Source of the DNA: Malus domestica
Taxonomy: Eukaryota > Streptophyta > Magnoliopsida > Rosales > Rosaceae
Length of the DNA: 64,000 bases
Direction: 5' to 3'
NCBI RefSeq assembly: GCF_042453785.1
Contig: NC_091675.1
Location: 6,584,501-6,648,500 of the forward strand
Shown here: positions 27,311 to 41,967 of the stretch, one piece after another
Position numbering within the stretch: position 1 is the stretch's first letter
How the letters are laid out: every line of letters starts with the position of its first letter
Position numbers and translations under genes: made by a program
Notes under the pieces: model-generated
Told to the model about the DNA's origin: nothing
What the model saw: only the letters and a program-made list of their open reading frames with translations
The model's database searches: none

Positions 27311-28350
27311 TATTTTACAGGGTGCGCAGAAAAAGGATCTTTGCAATGTTTTCTCTTATTTCTTGGTGCTCCTTTTATGCCTTCTAAAATTCTCCAGCTT
27401 TGAATGACTTTTTGGATGGTTGTGCCATCTCCAATTCACCTAATTAAGTACCAGTTTTTTGGTACAGCTGAAATTCCCTTAAAAAAAAAGTAAGTACCAA
27501 AAAAGGGGCATTTATAACTTGAAATGCCCGTTTTTAAGTTATAAATTGAAAATATTGTCCAAATAAAAAAGATTTAAGCTAAACATAGTAGCGTAAATTT
27601 GTAATTAAACATGACATTAAAGTAATTGATTGAATGATGAAAGATGGGATGGGTCAAGATGGTGAGACATTTATCATCACCTCTTGTCAAGGTCAAATTA
27701 AGTAAAAAAAAAAAAAAAAATTCAGCCTGACAATTCTTGTACAGTTAATATAGTTAACGTGTAACATGATGGAGTTAGGAAAACAAAATTTTGTCGTACT
27801 AAAATTTAGTTTTAAGATTACAAAATTTAACTTTAAACACATTTGCGTTGGAATCGGCTTAGAGCTCATAGGAAGCACCAAATTAGATTTCAGTTGTCAC
27901 CATGTTTCGAATTATTGGGTCAGACATTTGGATATTGCAGACAAAAGAAAAACGTGTGACAATGATTTGGACCCATAATTACTAAATTAATAACAATGAA
28001 TTAATAAATTAATAACAATGATAAGGAGATGGTGTGGATTATGACAGAAACAGGCATAACATTGTTTTGTTCCGTTAAACTGATTAGCCATTTATTATGA
28101 TAAACTAATATAAGTGTTTAGTTTTTAATTTTGATTTGTTTAAGTTTTGGTGCTACATTTGTCAGATCATGATATCATCTGTCTGAATGTGTTTTGTATG
28201 CGCTGATTTGCCTATTCCTTGGCATATTCAATCAATTCTTCAAATTATATGCATCTTCCGGAGAAAATTAATCATGTATTTGATTAAGGAATAGGTTAAA
28301 TTTTAATTTGTATTATGTTTTAGGATCCGACCAGGATCCTTTTTTAATGT
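27311..28350. other. GLOX-B upstream region
   Basis: 5' flank of GLOX-B, collinear with 15057-16024 and then 17019-17060 of copy 1. It contains the empty target site of the 16025-17018 element at 28298-28306. It has small AT-rich differences and no gene. Confidence 0.6.
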
Positions 28351-28529
28351 TTTTTTGTTCTTTCTTTATCAAGTTGGGAATATCACTGACTGTGAGCTTG
28401 TACAACTAGTTGTTGATTCATTTTGAATAATCAACATTATTTCTTACAATGTTTTGGGCGTATGAATAACACAAAGAAAACGGTCATGATACAAGCTGAG
28501 TAATAGTAATACTAATTAGTAAACAACTT

Positions 28530-28765
28530 GTAGATGATATTTGCTTATAACCAAGTGGTATGAAGGGACAAATGTGTAGGTGGAATAGTATTATTAAATG
28601 CATGATGTTTGTTTGCTTATAACCAAATGGCATGAAAGGACAAATGTGTAGGTTTCATGCATGACCTGTAGTAGTATTAGTAAATGCATGATGTTTACTT
28701 ATAACCAAGTGACATGAAATGACAAATGTGTATGTTTCATGCATGACTTGGAATAGTATTAGTCG
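28530..28765. repeat. Short tandem repeats, about 75-90 base period
   Basis: The phrase 'cttataaccaagtggcatgaa(a/g)ggacaaatgtgtagg' occurs three times in a row with variable spacers that include 'gtagtattagtaaatgcatgatgttt'. The block sits in the stretch that replaces nucleosidase B exons 4-5. No function is inferred. Confidence 0.7.
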
Positions 28766-28934
28766 TCGGGAGATTTTGCATCAATTTGTTTTTGTTTTTA
28801 ATATGTGTATATTAAGTTTTATTTTAAGAGGATTGCTCATCATCCCTAAGTTGTGATAATGGCTTTATTTATCGTTGTTAAGTGAGTTTAATTAAATTTT
28901 GAGATTATGTTTATTCACTACATATGTTTCAATT

Positions 28935-29066
28935 TTTTTTTTTTTGAGTCGAGTGATATCATTACTAGTAAGTTAGATGTTAGATTAGTCACCGACATAA
29001 TTCGAACTCACGCCGTCATGCAAGAGCACAACACTTTTTCACCACTGTGGTAAAGTACCACTTGCT
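28935..29066 (-). mobile_element. SINE-like retroelement
   Basis: On the minus strand a tRNA-like head (taccacagtggtgaaaa, then gagttcgaattatgtcgg, resembling A and B boxes) is followed by about 60 bases and a poly-A tail (poly-T at 28934-28945 on the plus strand). This is the usual SINE order. Target-site duplications were not resolved. Confidence 0.45.
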
Positions 29067-29405
29067 AACAAGTTGATTGGCCTGTGTGACTTTACTCAAC
29101 CACATAATTTCATTAAAGTCAAATCTAACGGTTAAGAGAGTGTCCTTTTTTTTTTTTTGAAAAATGGAGATCCATTCCCTTAAAGGGCCTATATAGATAT
29201 GTGTGTGTGAACACCGCGACTCGTTACAATTAAAAAGTCATTCTTCTAAACTGCAAATCATAAACTAACACATCTAGTGATGCGTCTTGCAAAAACAAAC
29301 AAAAAGAAATGTTTTGCTAGTACTCCAGACTGACTTTTCTGTTAGGAGCCAAATATGGAGCTAGCTAAGTTAGGTTTGTGGGGGAAGGGATTAGCTGGCA
29401 CCAAC

Positions 29406-30045
29406 CTGCCAGCTCCAAAGAGCAGAATGGGACCAATACTGAGGAATGACCACATGTGCAAGATTGAGGGATGGGTTTGCATGCCCTGCTATGCCATAGT
29501 GCACCACTCCTTCTATATCAAACGGGCTCAGTAATAGCTGAGTAGTTATTGCTGCATTAATCTACAACAATCGAACACCAAAAAAGAAATATTATAACAG
29601 AAATGAAAAAAAAAAGAGGAAATCGAAGGGAAATTAAGAAAATTGTAGTAAAGCAGATATACTACCATTGACAGTCCTGTCATGACCAATATGACTGGCT
29701 TATTAGCAATTGTTCCGAATCGCAATCTCCTCCCTTAAAACCAGAAAAATGAGAAGAAATTTAAGGTGATTTAGCCAGGGAAGAAGTTTAACTTGTGTTA
29801 ATTTGCAATGGGATACATTTCTAACCAGAGAAATCTATGAACAGGTTACTTGAAGTGAAGTTTGGAGATTGCAGAAGATGGTCCATTTCATAATAATTTG
29901 GAATGGCAAGACCTAAATAAGGGCCACTCATATTGGCCTCCTCAATCAACATTTGTGTCTCAGTTGACAATGCAACATTTAACTGCAGTGGACTAAGCAT
30001 CAAGAGAGCATAGAGAAGTATGGAAGCTACTGATAAAGTTCTCAT
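29406..30045 (-). pseudogene. Nucleosidase B, truncated to exons 1-3
   Basis: Exons 29826-30045, 29666-29733 and 29406-29561 are near-identical to nucleosidase A exons 1-3, with signal peptide and GVVHYGIAGHANPSL intact and in frame. Exons 4 and 5 are missing: homology ends in intron 3 near 29190, and the following 800 bases are repeats and SINE-like sequence. Without the C-terminal half the protein lacks the Met-Glu-Ser substrate site, so it is a pseudogene, although the promoter and first exons are kept. Confidence 0.87.
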
Positions 30046-31381
30046 TGTTCCTGCAGAGAGAGAGAGAGCAGAAGAATATAGAAACCGGTAGTGAAACTGG
30101 AAGCATCAGAAACTTGTGTGCAAACTGTCATACTAATCATGTCATCGGGCTGACTTGGTGAAGAAACTTTTCTTTCTGTGATTTTAATGATTTATTTTTG
30201 GATACATGTCAGAGTGTGATTTGCAAATGAATGAGGACTTAAAAGAAGATTTGGTATACACTAGTGATATTAAAGAATGAAGAATCGAACACAAAAATAT
30301 TAGAGTTGAAAGAATCGAACACAGAACTTCAGAGTTTCCATATACAAAGTGGACAGCAGGATAGGGGAGATTCAAGAGTTACAGAACCAAGCGCAAAGGA
30401 AAATGGAAGAAACTTTAAGACTGTACCGAGAGCAAATACTTACAAATAATCTTGAAGCTAGAAAACCAGATGGCAGAAACAAACTCCAAGCTGAGGGCAG
30501 GCTGTCTCCTCCTCACTCAGGAGAAATTTTTTATTGTGACCAACAATCAATAGGTCTCCTCAGGAGAAAACTCTCACTCGGTCACAATCTCACAGATCTC
30601 AGAAATCGATAGGTTGGGGAGTTGAAATATAATATTTAAATATTGTGGCGAACAAGTGGACTAATATTGGGATAAAGAGAGTGAATTATTAAATATTTAT
30701 AGGTTAATCTAATTTAATATTTACATCCAACTCATTTAAAAAAGAAAGGGTTCTATTTTCTTCTATTTCCCATGTGTAATGTGTGTTGTTTTTATAATTT
30801 GGGCCAACTAAACATTTTACACCTTTCAAGTTTGTAGTGATTTTTAAAATGGATTATGAAGTTCTAGCTTTGTTAAATTGCACATTTGAAGTTACAAAAT
30901 TGTATCAGTTTATACATTTTGTCTCTTGAACATCTAATCATTCATTAAATTGATTTGAGTCTTTTTTTTTTTGTCAATTTAGTGCAAATGTGACTTATAT
31001 GTTAGTCCATCAGGTTCTCAACCTCACTCCGTCATCAATTTAATGAATTATCGTACAATTAATCAAACCCAATGCACAAATTGATAGAAATTCAAGATTT
31101 TAGAGTGCAATATAAAAACTTAAAACTTTGTGGTCCATTTTAAAAAAGTACCCACATATAAAGGGTATAGAGTAATTAACCCTTATAAATTCATAGCATA
31201 GAGGCAATAAACAGGAATTATAGCAATTAGCAACCTGCCTCCATATGAATATTGAGAATTGTTATTGGCTCTCAAAACATTTAATTTTACACTCCAAACC
31301 AAGGGATTCAGTTCACGAAAGCCCCTCAGTTTTATTCAAATTCCAAAAGTGGCATACAAAAAAAGTTCTTAGAGTGAGTGA
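30046..31381. other. Spacer upstream of nucleosidase B, downstream of nucleosidase C
   Basis: Collinear with 19965-20531 plus 21632-22480. It holds the uninterrupted target site (30687-30695) of the 20532-21631 element. A stretch at about 30525-30590 is absent from copy 1. No gene. Confidence 0.5.
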
Positions 31382-33857
31382 TCACTTTGAAGCTGATAAC
31401 TGCTTGACAAATTCCTTTGAAGCTGATAACTGCTTGACAAATTCCAAAACAGCAGTGACTGAGTTTTTGGAAGCGAGAGTTAAGAATGCGTCGGCCTCAT
31501 TCGAATCGGCGCCGCCGCCGCCGGCCAAGTCGGAGATAGCCCTGATGACAATGAAGGGCACCCTTTGCTGAAGACATATCAAGGCAACAGAAGCACTTTC
31601 CATTTCCACAGGGCTGACGTTGAATTTGTTGTATATGAAGCCTCTGTAAGCAGCATTGTCTAGATAAATGCTTGCACTTGTTCCCCTATCAACTCTTGCC
31701 ACTTTTGGTGTATGGGACAAACATGTCGTCGAGTTCAGGCAGCCTTCCAATTTCAGGTCCTAGACACAATGTGCAATTTTCCAATTTTAATTGAACGCTA
31801 AAGATAATTATATGCATCGCATTTAATTTTAGACCGCATTGGTTAACAACATGATGGTGTCATTAAATATCTAGGAGACTAGGAATATTGACAAAAATGA
31901 TCACAAATCAATTTTCAATTGTTGAACCAATCAAAATCAAATATCAAAGAAATACCAATTTGAATAATGATGACATACTGATCATCGATATGTCATTATT
32001 GTGACGTGCTAATGTTTGTTGTAATTGAGATATTTTTTGACTTTTTAGGATGTGGAAATAAGCGTGCCTTAAACTATACTCATTTTAAGGCATGAAAAAA
32101 AAAACGTCGTGAAAGGAAAGATGTCTTTTACACCACCGCGAACTTTTTTTTTTGGTTTGCCAAAATTAAATTTCCCAGCATTTAGGCCTCTTCAAGCCGT
32201 GCTATTACCTCCAATTTTTTAGAGATGTTATAGTAAAGGGGATCAACAGGAACCCAAAAGGCATGTTGTCTTTCCTCTGGAGTTCCATCTATCGGAAAGA
32301 CTTCCTCCGGTTGATACCAAATATTGTTTAACAGGTTGTCATATGAGGAGCTGCTTGCATTGACTGTATAATTTGCAAATTTTAAGTAGCCAATTTCTCT
32401 GGTGTAGTCTCCGCTTGCTTCAAGGGGTAGCTCGTTTTCTGGCCCTTGTCCATATCTCTGCACCATGTCACACGCACACACAAGCACACTAATAACCGCA
32501 AATTCATATTTACTAACAAAAAGAGGGAAATAAAGAAGGGATAACTCATAAGCTGAAAAGAAAAATTGACGTTACTCAAGGAGTTAAGTGAGGTCTAATT
32601 AACAACTATTGAATGTCAGGGATTAGTTAAGCGGCATTTAAATTTCGGGAGCTTAAATGAACGATATAAGTAGCTCTAGACAGTGTTTGCTCTAAATCTG
32701 CGAAACCTTGAGTTCAAGCTCATTTACTAATTAGGTTAGTTTCATGTGCTAGATGATATATATTTGAGAAAGTAACCCCTTCCAAGTAATACTTCCATCC
32801 CAAATTGCTTAACTTCAAAGTTTGTAATGAAATTCGTGCATCGAATTCTCTCTATGTACTTGCTTACATGTTTTGAAAACCTAGTTAATTAATAATAAGG
32901 TTGTGTGAATTTCCAGTTAGTTGGTAAAAGCGACTTGTGGCCGTAATTAGGAAGAGGAGGCACCTGCCAGTTCCAAAGAGCACTATGGGCCCAATACTGA
33001 GGAATGACCACGTCGGCAATGTTTATGGATGGGTTTGCATTACCAGCTATGCCATAATGCACCACTCCTTCTATGTCGAAGAGGCTTAACAAAAGCTGAG
33101 TAGTAATTCCTGCATTAATCTGCAAAAACATAAAAATGATAACACATGCAATCAGAAAAGAGGATACAACGAGAAACTTTGAGTGCGGCGATCATAACTT
33201 GACATGATGTTACTAATTTACGTATTATATATAAATAAACGATGTAATATATGTAATAGAGTATAACTAATGTCAATAAACATGCCACAACCTGAGTGAA
33301 TCAATAACACCGTGTTGCGATGTGATTCGCACCCAGGCTGAAATATTACTCGAAGAAAAACTAAAGTGAATTAGAAAGTCAGAAGGTACATGATAATATA
33401 TATGTATGTGTGTATGTACCATTGAGAGTCCTGTCATAACCAATATGACTTTCTTGTTAGCAATGGTTCCGAACCGAAATCTTCTTCCTTTGAAAACCAC
33501 AGAAAGAAAGTATATAAGAAAGTATATATTTCATACTAATTATTTGCTTCATTTTGTTTTTCAAAAGGTCTAAGTTCGAATCCCCGTCTTCTTTTCCAGA
33601 TGAAGAAGTAGAACACGATTTGTATGCGTACCGGAGACATCTATGGTAAGGTTAGTTGAGGTGAAGTTTGGAGATTGAAGAAGAGGGTTCATTTCGAAAG
33701 CGTTTGGAATGACCACGCCTAGATAAGGGCCACTCTGGTTCGCCTCGTCGATCGACTTGTATGTCTCTGCGGACAATGCAGCATCTGCCTGCAGTTGTCT
33801 GTTAAGCATGAAGAAGCTGATCATCATCAGAGAAGCTACTACTGATGAAGCTCCCAT
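31382..33857 (-). CDS. Nucleosidase C (bark storage protein-like, PNP/UDP family)
   Basis: Five exons join in phase: 33632-33857, 33420-33487, 32964-33119, 32209-32457 and 31382-31759, about 358 residues. It has the same architecture as nucleosidase A but is clearly diverged: signal peptide MGASSVVASLMMISFFML, then ANQSGPYLGVVIPNAFEM, RFGTIANKKVILVMTGLS, GVVHYGIAGNANPSIN, RYGQGPENELPLEASG, and VEMESASVALICLQQRVPF. It is the donor of the severed fragment at 22481-22699. The extreme C-terminus has a 30-base direct repeat (about 31383-31442) that repeats EFVKQLSASK twice; copy 1's fragment has it once. The gene appears complete. Likely a secreted or vacuolar storage-type protein; activity is not predictable. 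Confidence 0.9.
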
Positions 33858-34981
33858 CTTTGTGTGTGAGAGAAAGAGAGAGAGGTGCCCTAAGGAATAA
33901 AGAATTAGAGAATTTATAAAGATTTTTCTCGGAATATGGACGATACACTACGTATTAGTACATAAATAATGAAATACTTCTATTAAAAATTAACAACTTA
34001 TAAAATAAAACTTTTTTTTATTTATATAATGATACGTAGTATATTATTCGTGTTCTTAGTACTTATCAATCGATTCAAAATTTCTCCGGGGGCGTGTGTT
34101 ACTTATCAATCGATTCAATCCCATGCCATGTGTTGAAGTACACTGACCAAACCCATATGTCTCTGTCTGCTATTATTTCACAAACACGTGTCATCATCTG
34201 GGTGGATTAATTAAAGCAATAATTTGTCAAAAGTTAATGAGATTAGGAAGTGGACCCAACCTTGATATAACGAACAAAAATTCGTACGCATTTAGTAATT
34301 ATTGAGATTAGGACGTAGACCTAACCTCCAGCTCATGAACGCATTTACTCTTCTCGAGAGTAACACGTGATTGGCGTTTTAAAATAACTGAGACATTGTA
34401 ATTTTGATAAAAATGAATAAATAAAACGAGCTCCAAAAATGTATTGCCATGTTTTGAGGCCATGCATAATATTTTGTAAAGTCTCATATTCCAATTGAGA
34501 TATCAAATTAAAATGTTGTTTGGTTATTTATAAAACCAAGCGGGTCATAATTTAATAATAAAATAGTTAATAAGTGAAGAAAAATATACATGTGGACCCA
34601 ACATTAAAACAAAACAAAAACAGATTTTACCATTGCCTTCAAATTTGGTAGTAAAGTGGAGAATGTCGGTCCATGTAGAATTTTAGCATCTCTTCTGAAA
34701 CGAGAAAATCACCTAATTTTTAGCTCTCCTTGCCCTCATGCCATGTGTAGACTCTTACCTAACAACGTGATACCAATTGTACAGATTTAATAACAACACG
34801 TGAGCTAGCTACCACTTGCTCACAATATGAGTGAGTGAGAGAAGCATCAACAGCACACAAGTTTACTTCAAAACCAAAAGTAAGTTCCTTTTGTTACTTA
34901 AGAGTTTTGGAGCTTGTTTGGATATGCTTTTAAAATAATTAAAAATGTTTATAATGAAAATATTTTTGAAAACAATCCTTA
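33858..34981. promoter_or_regulatory. Upstream region of nucleosidase C
   Basis: 5' flank with a GA-rich leader next to the ATG (33866-33895 on the plus strand). Several 'acacgtg'-type G-box cores lie at about 34184, 34364 and 34797. These are common in stress- or ABA-regulated plant promoters; function is inference. No gene. Confidence 0.35.
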
Positions 34982-35979
34982 GACCATCTCCAATGGTTTG
35001 GCTAAAAGCCAAATATTTTAACCATGGGCTAACTTTTTCAACCTTCAATCATCCTCTATATTCACCAATCTTTCAACTTTCAAATAATTTTTGTTTCCTA
35101 AAAATCCTCAATATCTCATCAATGGGTGATAAAAGAAGGCGTAGCATGGCAATGCAAATGGCACAATACCAAGCAAGGATTGAGATTGAGGATGAATAAT
35201 TGTTCAACGCCGAAGTTGAACTTATCAACTCGTTTATGATTTTATCCCACAAAACTTTCTTATTTTGATTTGTACCAACTGCACCATCTTCGCTAACAGA
35301 AACCCATGCCAAGCATAGAGCAACATCTTCCTCACAAGTCCAATTACGACATCTAATATGCTCTCTTGCCATGTTGAACAATTTGGAAATGGAAAGAAAT
35401 GGTAGAAAGATAAATTAGAAGATTTGTAAGAGAAAATTGAGTTTTGTGTGGATGTTTGAACAAATACATAGGTATTTATAGAGTTTTTGAGTGAATTTTT
35501 AGTTAAATAATATTTTTAAATTATTTTAGCCATTGGATTTAAATTTGGACCGTTAGATCTTTTTTTTACCGTTAGATTTAATTATATTCGATCTCAGCCA
35601 TTGGATTCAATGTATTTTAAAATAACATATTTAAAAAAAAATCAAATTTGAATTTGGACCGTTGGATCAACCAACGGTCTGTGAAAACCAGCCATCAGAT
35701 TGAAAATGTAGCTGTTGGACTGCATTGGGTGGCCGACAAACTGCTGAAAGCGGGGCCCACCCCTGTCGGAAACGAATTGCAAGCGCTTCGCGTGGGGGCG
35801 AGTTGGAGCATGAACGGGCCAAGGCTGGCCTAATGTCCAGCGAGTCCAGCCGTGGGGGGGGGGGTATTTGGCCCAACTTTAACATTTGGCATTTAACCCA
35901 ATGTTTTAGCATGGGTTGGAGATGGTTTTGGGTGGGGGGGGAGGGGAATTTAACATTTAACCCACCATTGGAGATGGTC
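34982..35979. mobile_element. PIF/Harbinger element, non-autonomous
   Basis: Inverted ends gaccatctccaatgg...ccattggagatggtc are flanked by the 3-base duplication TTA (34979-34981 and 35980-35982), the Harbinger hallmark. Length is 998 bases. It carries a fragment of the ORF1 Myb/SANT-like protein on the minus strand but no DDE transposase. G runs occur at 35854-35863 and 35934-35942. Confidence 0.85.
35073..35381 (-). pseudogene. PIF/Harbinger ORF1 (Myb/SANT-like) fragment
   Basis: The residues NWTCEEDVALCLAWVSVSED, GAVGTNQNKKVLWDKI match the trihelix-like DNA-binding domain of Harbinger ORF1 proteins (WxxEEDxxL, SEDxxxGTNQ, FWxxI). The frame then runs into unrelated sequence (LNNYSSSISILAWYCAICIA). 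The rest of ORF1 is missing. Confidence 0.65.
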
Positions 35980-36443
35980 TTAGTAAAAATACTAATAAAT
36001 CCTGAAAAAACACCTAAAGTGCTTCAATGCTTCTAGTAGAAAGCACTTAAAGTGATTTTGGAACCCAAAAACATTTTCACTAGAAACATTTTCAATTATT
36101 TTAAAAGCACGTACAAACGAGCTATCGAACGTTTGAACCAAAGATTTCGGATTTGACATAACCAACATTGGTTTTGTTTCTTAGGAACCGAAAATGTGTA
36201 GAAAAACCAACTCAAACTCATTTTATGGTTCCGAATTGGTTTTCGAAAATGTTACGAAGCTCAATTGCCGGGTTGTTTTCACTTTTCTGATGGAAAAAGA
36301 CGACGATTTACAAAGACTTAACTTGGAAAAGTGCTCCCATATTTACACCGTTTAACATGACAAACTATTACGTATTTCAAACTTGAACTTTGTAAGCAAA
36401 TGATAACACAAGTTTTATCGTCAACAAAGCGTTGATCAATGGG

Positions 36444-39993
<3,550 letters not shown>

Positions 39994-40677
39994 CGATATA
40001 CTGCGATGGAAGTTGAAGAGAGAAACGGAAGGAGGAGAGAGAGAGAGAGGGAGGAGGTGAGGTGTGTGTTGGTGTGAATTTTTGTGTTACAGCTTTAAAC
40101 AACAATAGCTGGATGAGAGGTGGCGGGTAATGGAGGCAAACACGAAATAAATGTTCAGAACCCGGCCCAGATTACAAACCGGAAACAAGCCCACATACAT
40201 AAACCCGAGCCCGATCTCATTTTAGGGCGATTTATAGTGGGTACTGAAATGTCTTGTGGTTTGATGAGTAATGTTCTCTTATTAGACCAGACTAATCCAT
40301 CACTAATCATGTGGGATGGAACCATTAGTTTGGTATAGACTTTGTGGTTTAACGAGTATTTTCTTGTCAGACAGTCACACACGTTATATTATCAGATTTG
40401 TCAATTAACATATATACAAAGTATTATATTGATTATTTGACAACATGAAGGACGTCAAACTATTTGGTATAAAAAATAAAATAAAATAAAACGACCTCGC
40501 ATTCAATACAAATAGTTGTGATTTTCATACTCGACTTTTTTTTTTCTTTGCATTCATCTTGTTTTTTATTTTGATTTATTTGATCGTACAATTAGAAATA
40601 GCGAAAAGTGCAAGGAGAGAAAACCGAGAGTACAAGTTTTAATACATAATGAAACAAATTTCATTAAGTGGCTGAAA
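39994..40677. promoter_or_regulatory. Upstream region of VTE1
   Basis: 5' UTR with a CT/GA run (40035-40060) and the promoter side of VTE1. It ends at the 3' end of the next minus-strand gene. No other gene found. Confidence 0.4.
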
Positions 40678-41034
40678 TTAAGAAGGCCTCAAGCCATCAA
40701 CAACATTCATCACACTTCTTGCCTTTACTTTGATTTGGGAAATCTTACATTCAAAGAAAGGCTTTGAAGCCAAGAAAATGGCAACAACATGATACAATAG
40801 TTTGTAGACAATTAAAACAAAACCTAGTTCAAAATTGTGCTTCACAACCGTTTCGATGTAGGAAGAAAAACACAAGAAAATGTTGTACATGTCGTCTATG
40901 AGAAACAAAACAAGGCCAATGGCGAATGCAAGCAAGAGACTAGTCAACACGACGGAAATAACGAGAAGAAGAACGCATGCGATGAATGCGGCGTGGAGAA
41001 ATGCAAGTAGGAAGAGGTCGAGATTCAGTTCCAT
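40678..41034 (-). CDS. Small unknown membrane protein
   Basis: Intronless open frame of 118 residues from ATG 41034 to stop 40678. Two strongly hydrophobic stretches occupy residues about 5-50 (FLLAFLHAAFIACVLLLVIS, then LLLAFAIGLVLFLI), with a third around 77-90 (FVLIVYKLLYHVVAIFL). The tail is short and basic (KVKARSVMNVVDGLRPS). A TATA-like tttataa lies about 45 bases upstream of the ATG (41078-41084), with a purine-rich leader between. The family was not recognised. A likely gene because of the clean start context and the long uninterrupted hydrophobic frame in AT-rich DNA, but expression is unproven. Confidence 0.5.
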   Translation of the reverse strand: MELNLDLFLLAFLHAAFIACVLLLVISVVLTSLLLAFAIGLVLFLIDDMYNIFLCFSSYIETVVKHNFELGFVLIVYKLLYHVVAIFLASKPFFECKISQIKVKARSVMNVVDGLRPS

Positions 41035-41924
41035 CGGAGGGTACAATTGAAAATAGCGAGAGAGAAAGTTGGGGATGTTATAAAGGAAAAAGGTGGAGCT
41101 TGAAGAAGGAAAGAGATGAAGTGACTTGCACTCATTCTATTGAATGGCAACGAAGTCATATTTTTTTAAGTTATTTGGAGTTCATAGCAAGTCATTCCGT
41201 TTTGTGCAATTTGGCCAACCTTCCCTACTTCAACAAGTAAAATTTTCTCTTGTTAAAAAAAACATAATGCGAAGGAAATTTGGTATCTCTTACAATCACA
41301 CATAATCATTCCCACCTGTGACTAGGGGAAATAGCGTTTGATTTAAAAACTAGGAAAACGCTGTGGGAAAATCCTCGACCAATTTTTTGAATGATCGTAT
41401 GAAACTGCTGAAGTGTTTGAACATTTTAAAACGGTTAACTAATCCAGAAACAAACGAAAACAGTAGATTGAACTCTAAAAATTCATGAAAATACCATCTA
41501 AACGATGAATTGCCTTTCCTTTCTTCTTCTACAATACCATCTAAATGAAATGTTAAATTAAAAAGAAAAAAAATGTTAAATTAAGAAATATCTGATTTGT
41601 AAAATAAAATCAGAAAACAATGTTTAAACCATTTGATTTGCATCAAAGGCAAAGTCCAACCCAATTTGGGCAGAGCATGTCCCAGGCATAAACCCAAACT
41701 CGACCCAATCGTAAAATTTTTCAGCCCGCTAGGACTTAGCCCAAACATAAGGGCATTTATGTCATTTCGTATCCTACTCTCCGAAAAGCCGGCTCAATTC
41801 GCACTAGTGTGAAATTCTCTCTCCCCTTGCTCACTTCGAAGTTCCTACTTCCCCTACAAACTGAAAAGCTTCATCGTAGTCTCAGATCCATCGCTCATTC
41901 TCTCACCACCACCGATTGAGGAGG

Positions 41925-41955
<31 letters not shown>

Positions 41956-41967
41956 TTTTCAGTCGCC
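41035..41967. promoter_or_regulatory. Divergent intergenic region before EMC1
   Basis: Shared upstream region of the small membrane-protein gene (minus) and EMC1 (plus). A GA dinucleotide run lies at 41924-41953 in the EMC1 leader. No other gene seen. Confidence 0.45.

Larger units (their letters stand above)
22699..31630. repeat. Tandem segmental duplication, copy 2
   Basis: Second copy of the 12604-22699 unit. It contains the open GLOX-B gene, truncated nucleosidase B and the conserved spacer, and it runs on without a break into the complete nucleosidase C. It therefore keeps the ancestral right edge, while copy 1 keeps the ancestral left edge. Confidence 0.9.

Noticed and set aside
28530-28765. 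CRISPR-like array appearance of spaced repeats
   Set aside because: Units are imperfect, irregularly spaced and in a plant genome; ordinary tandem repeats.
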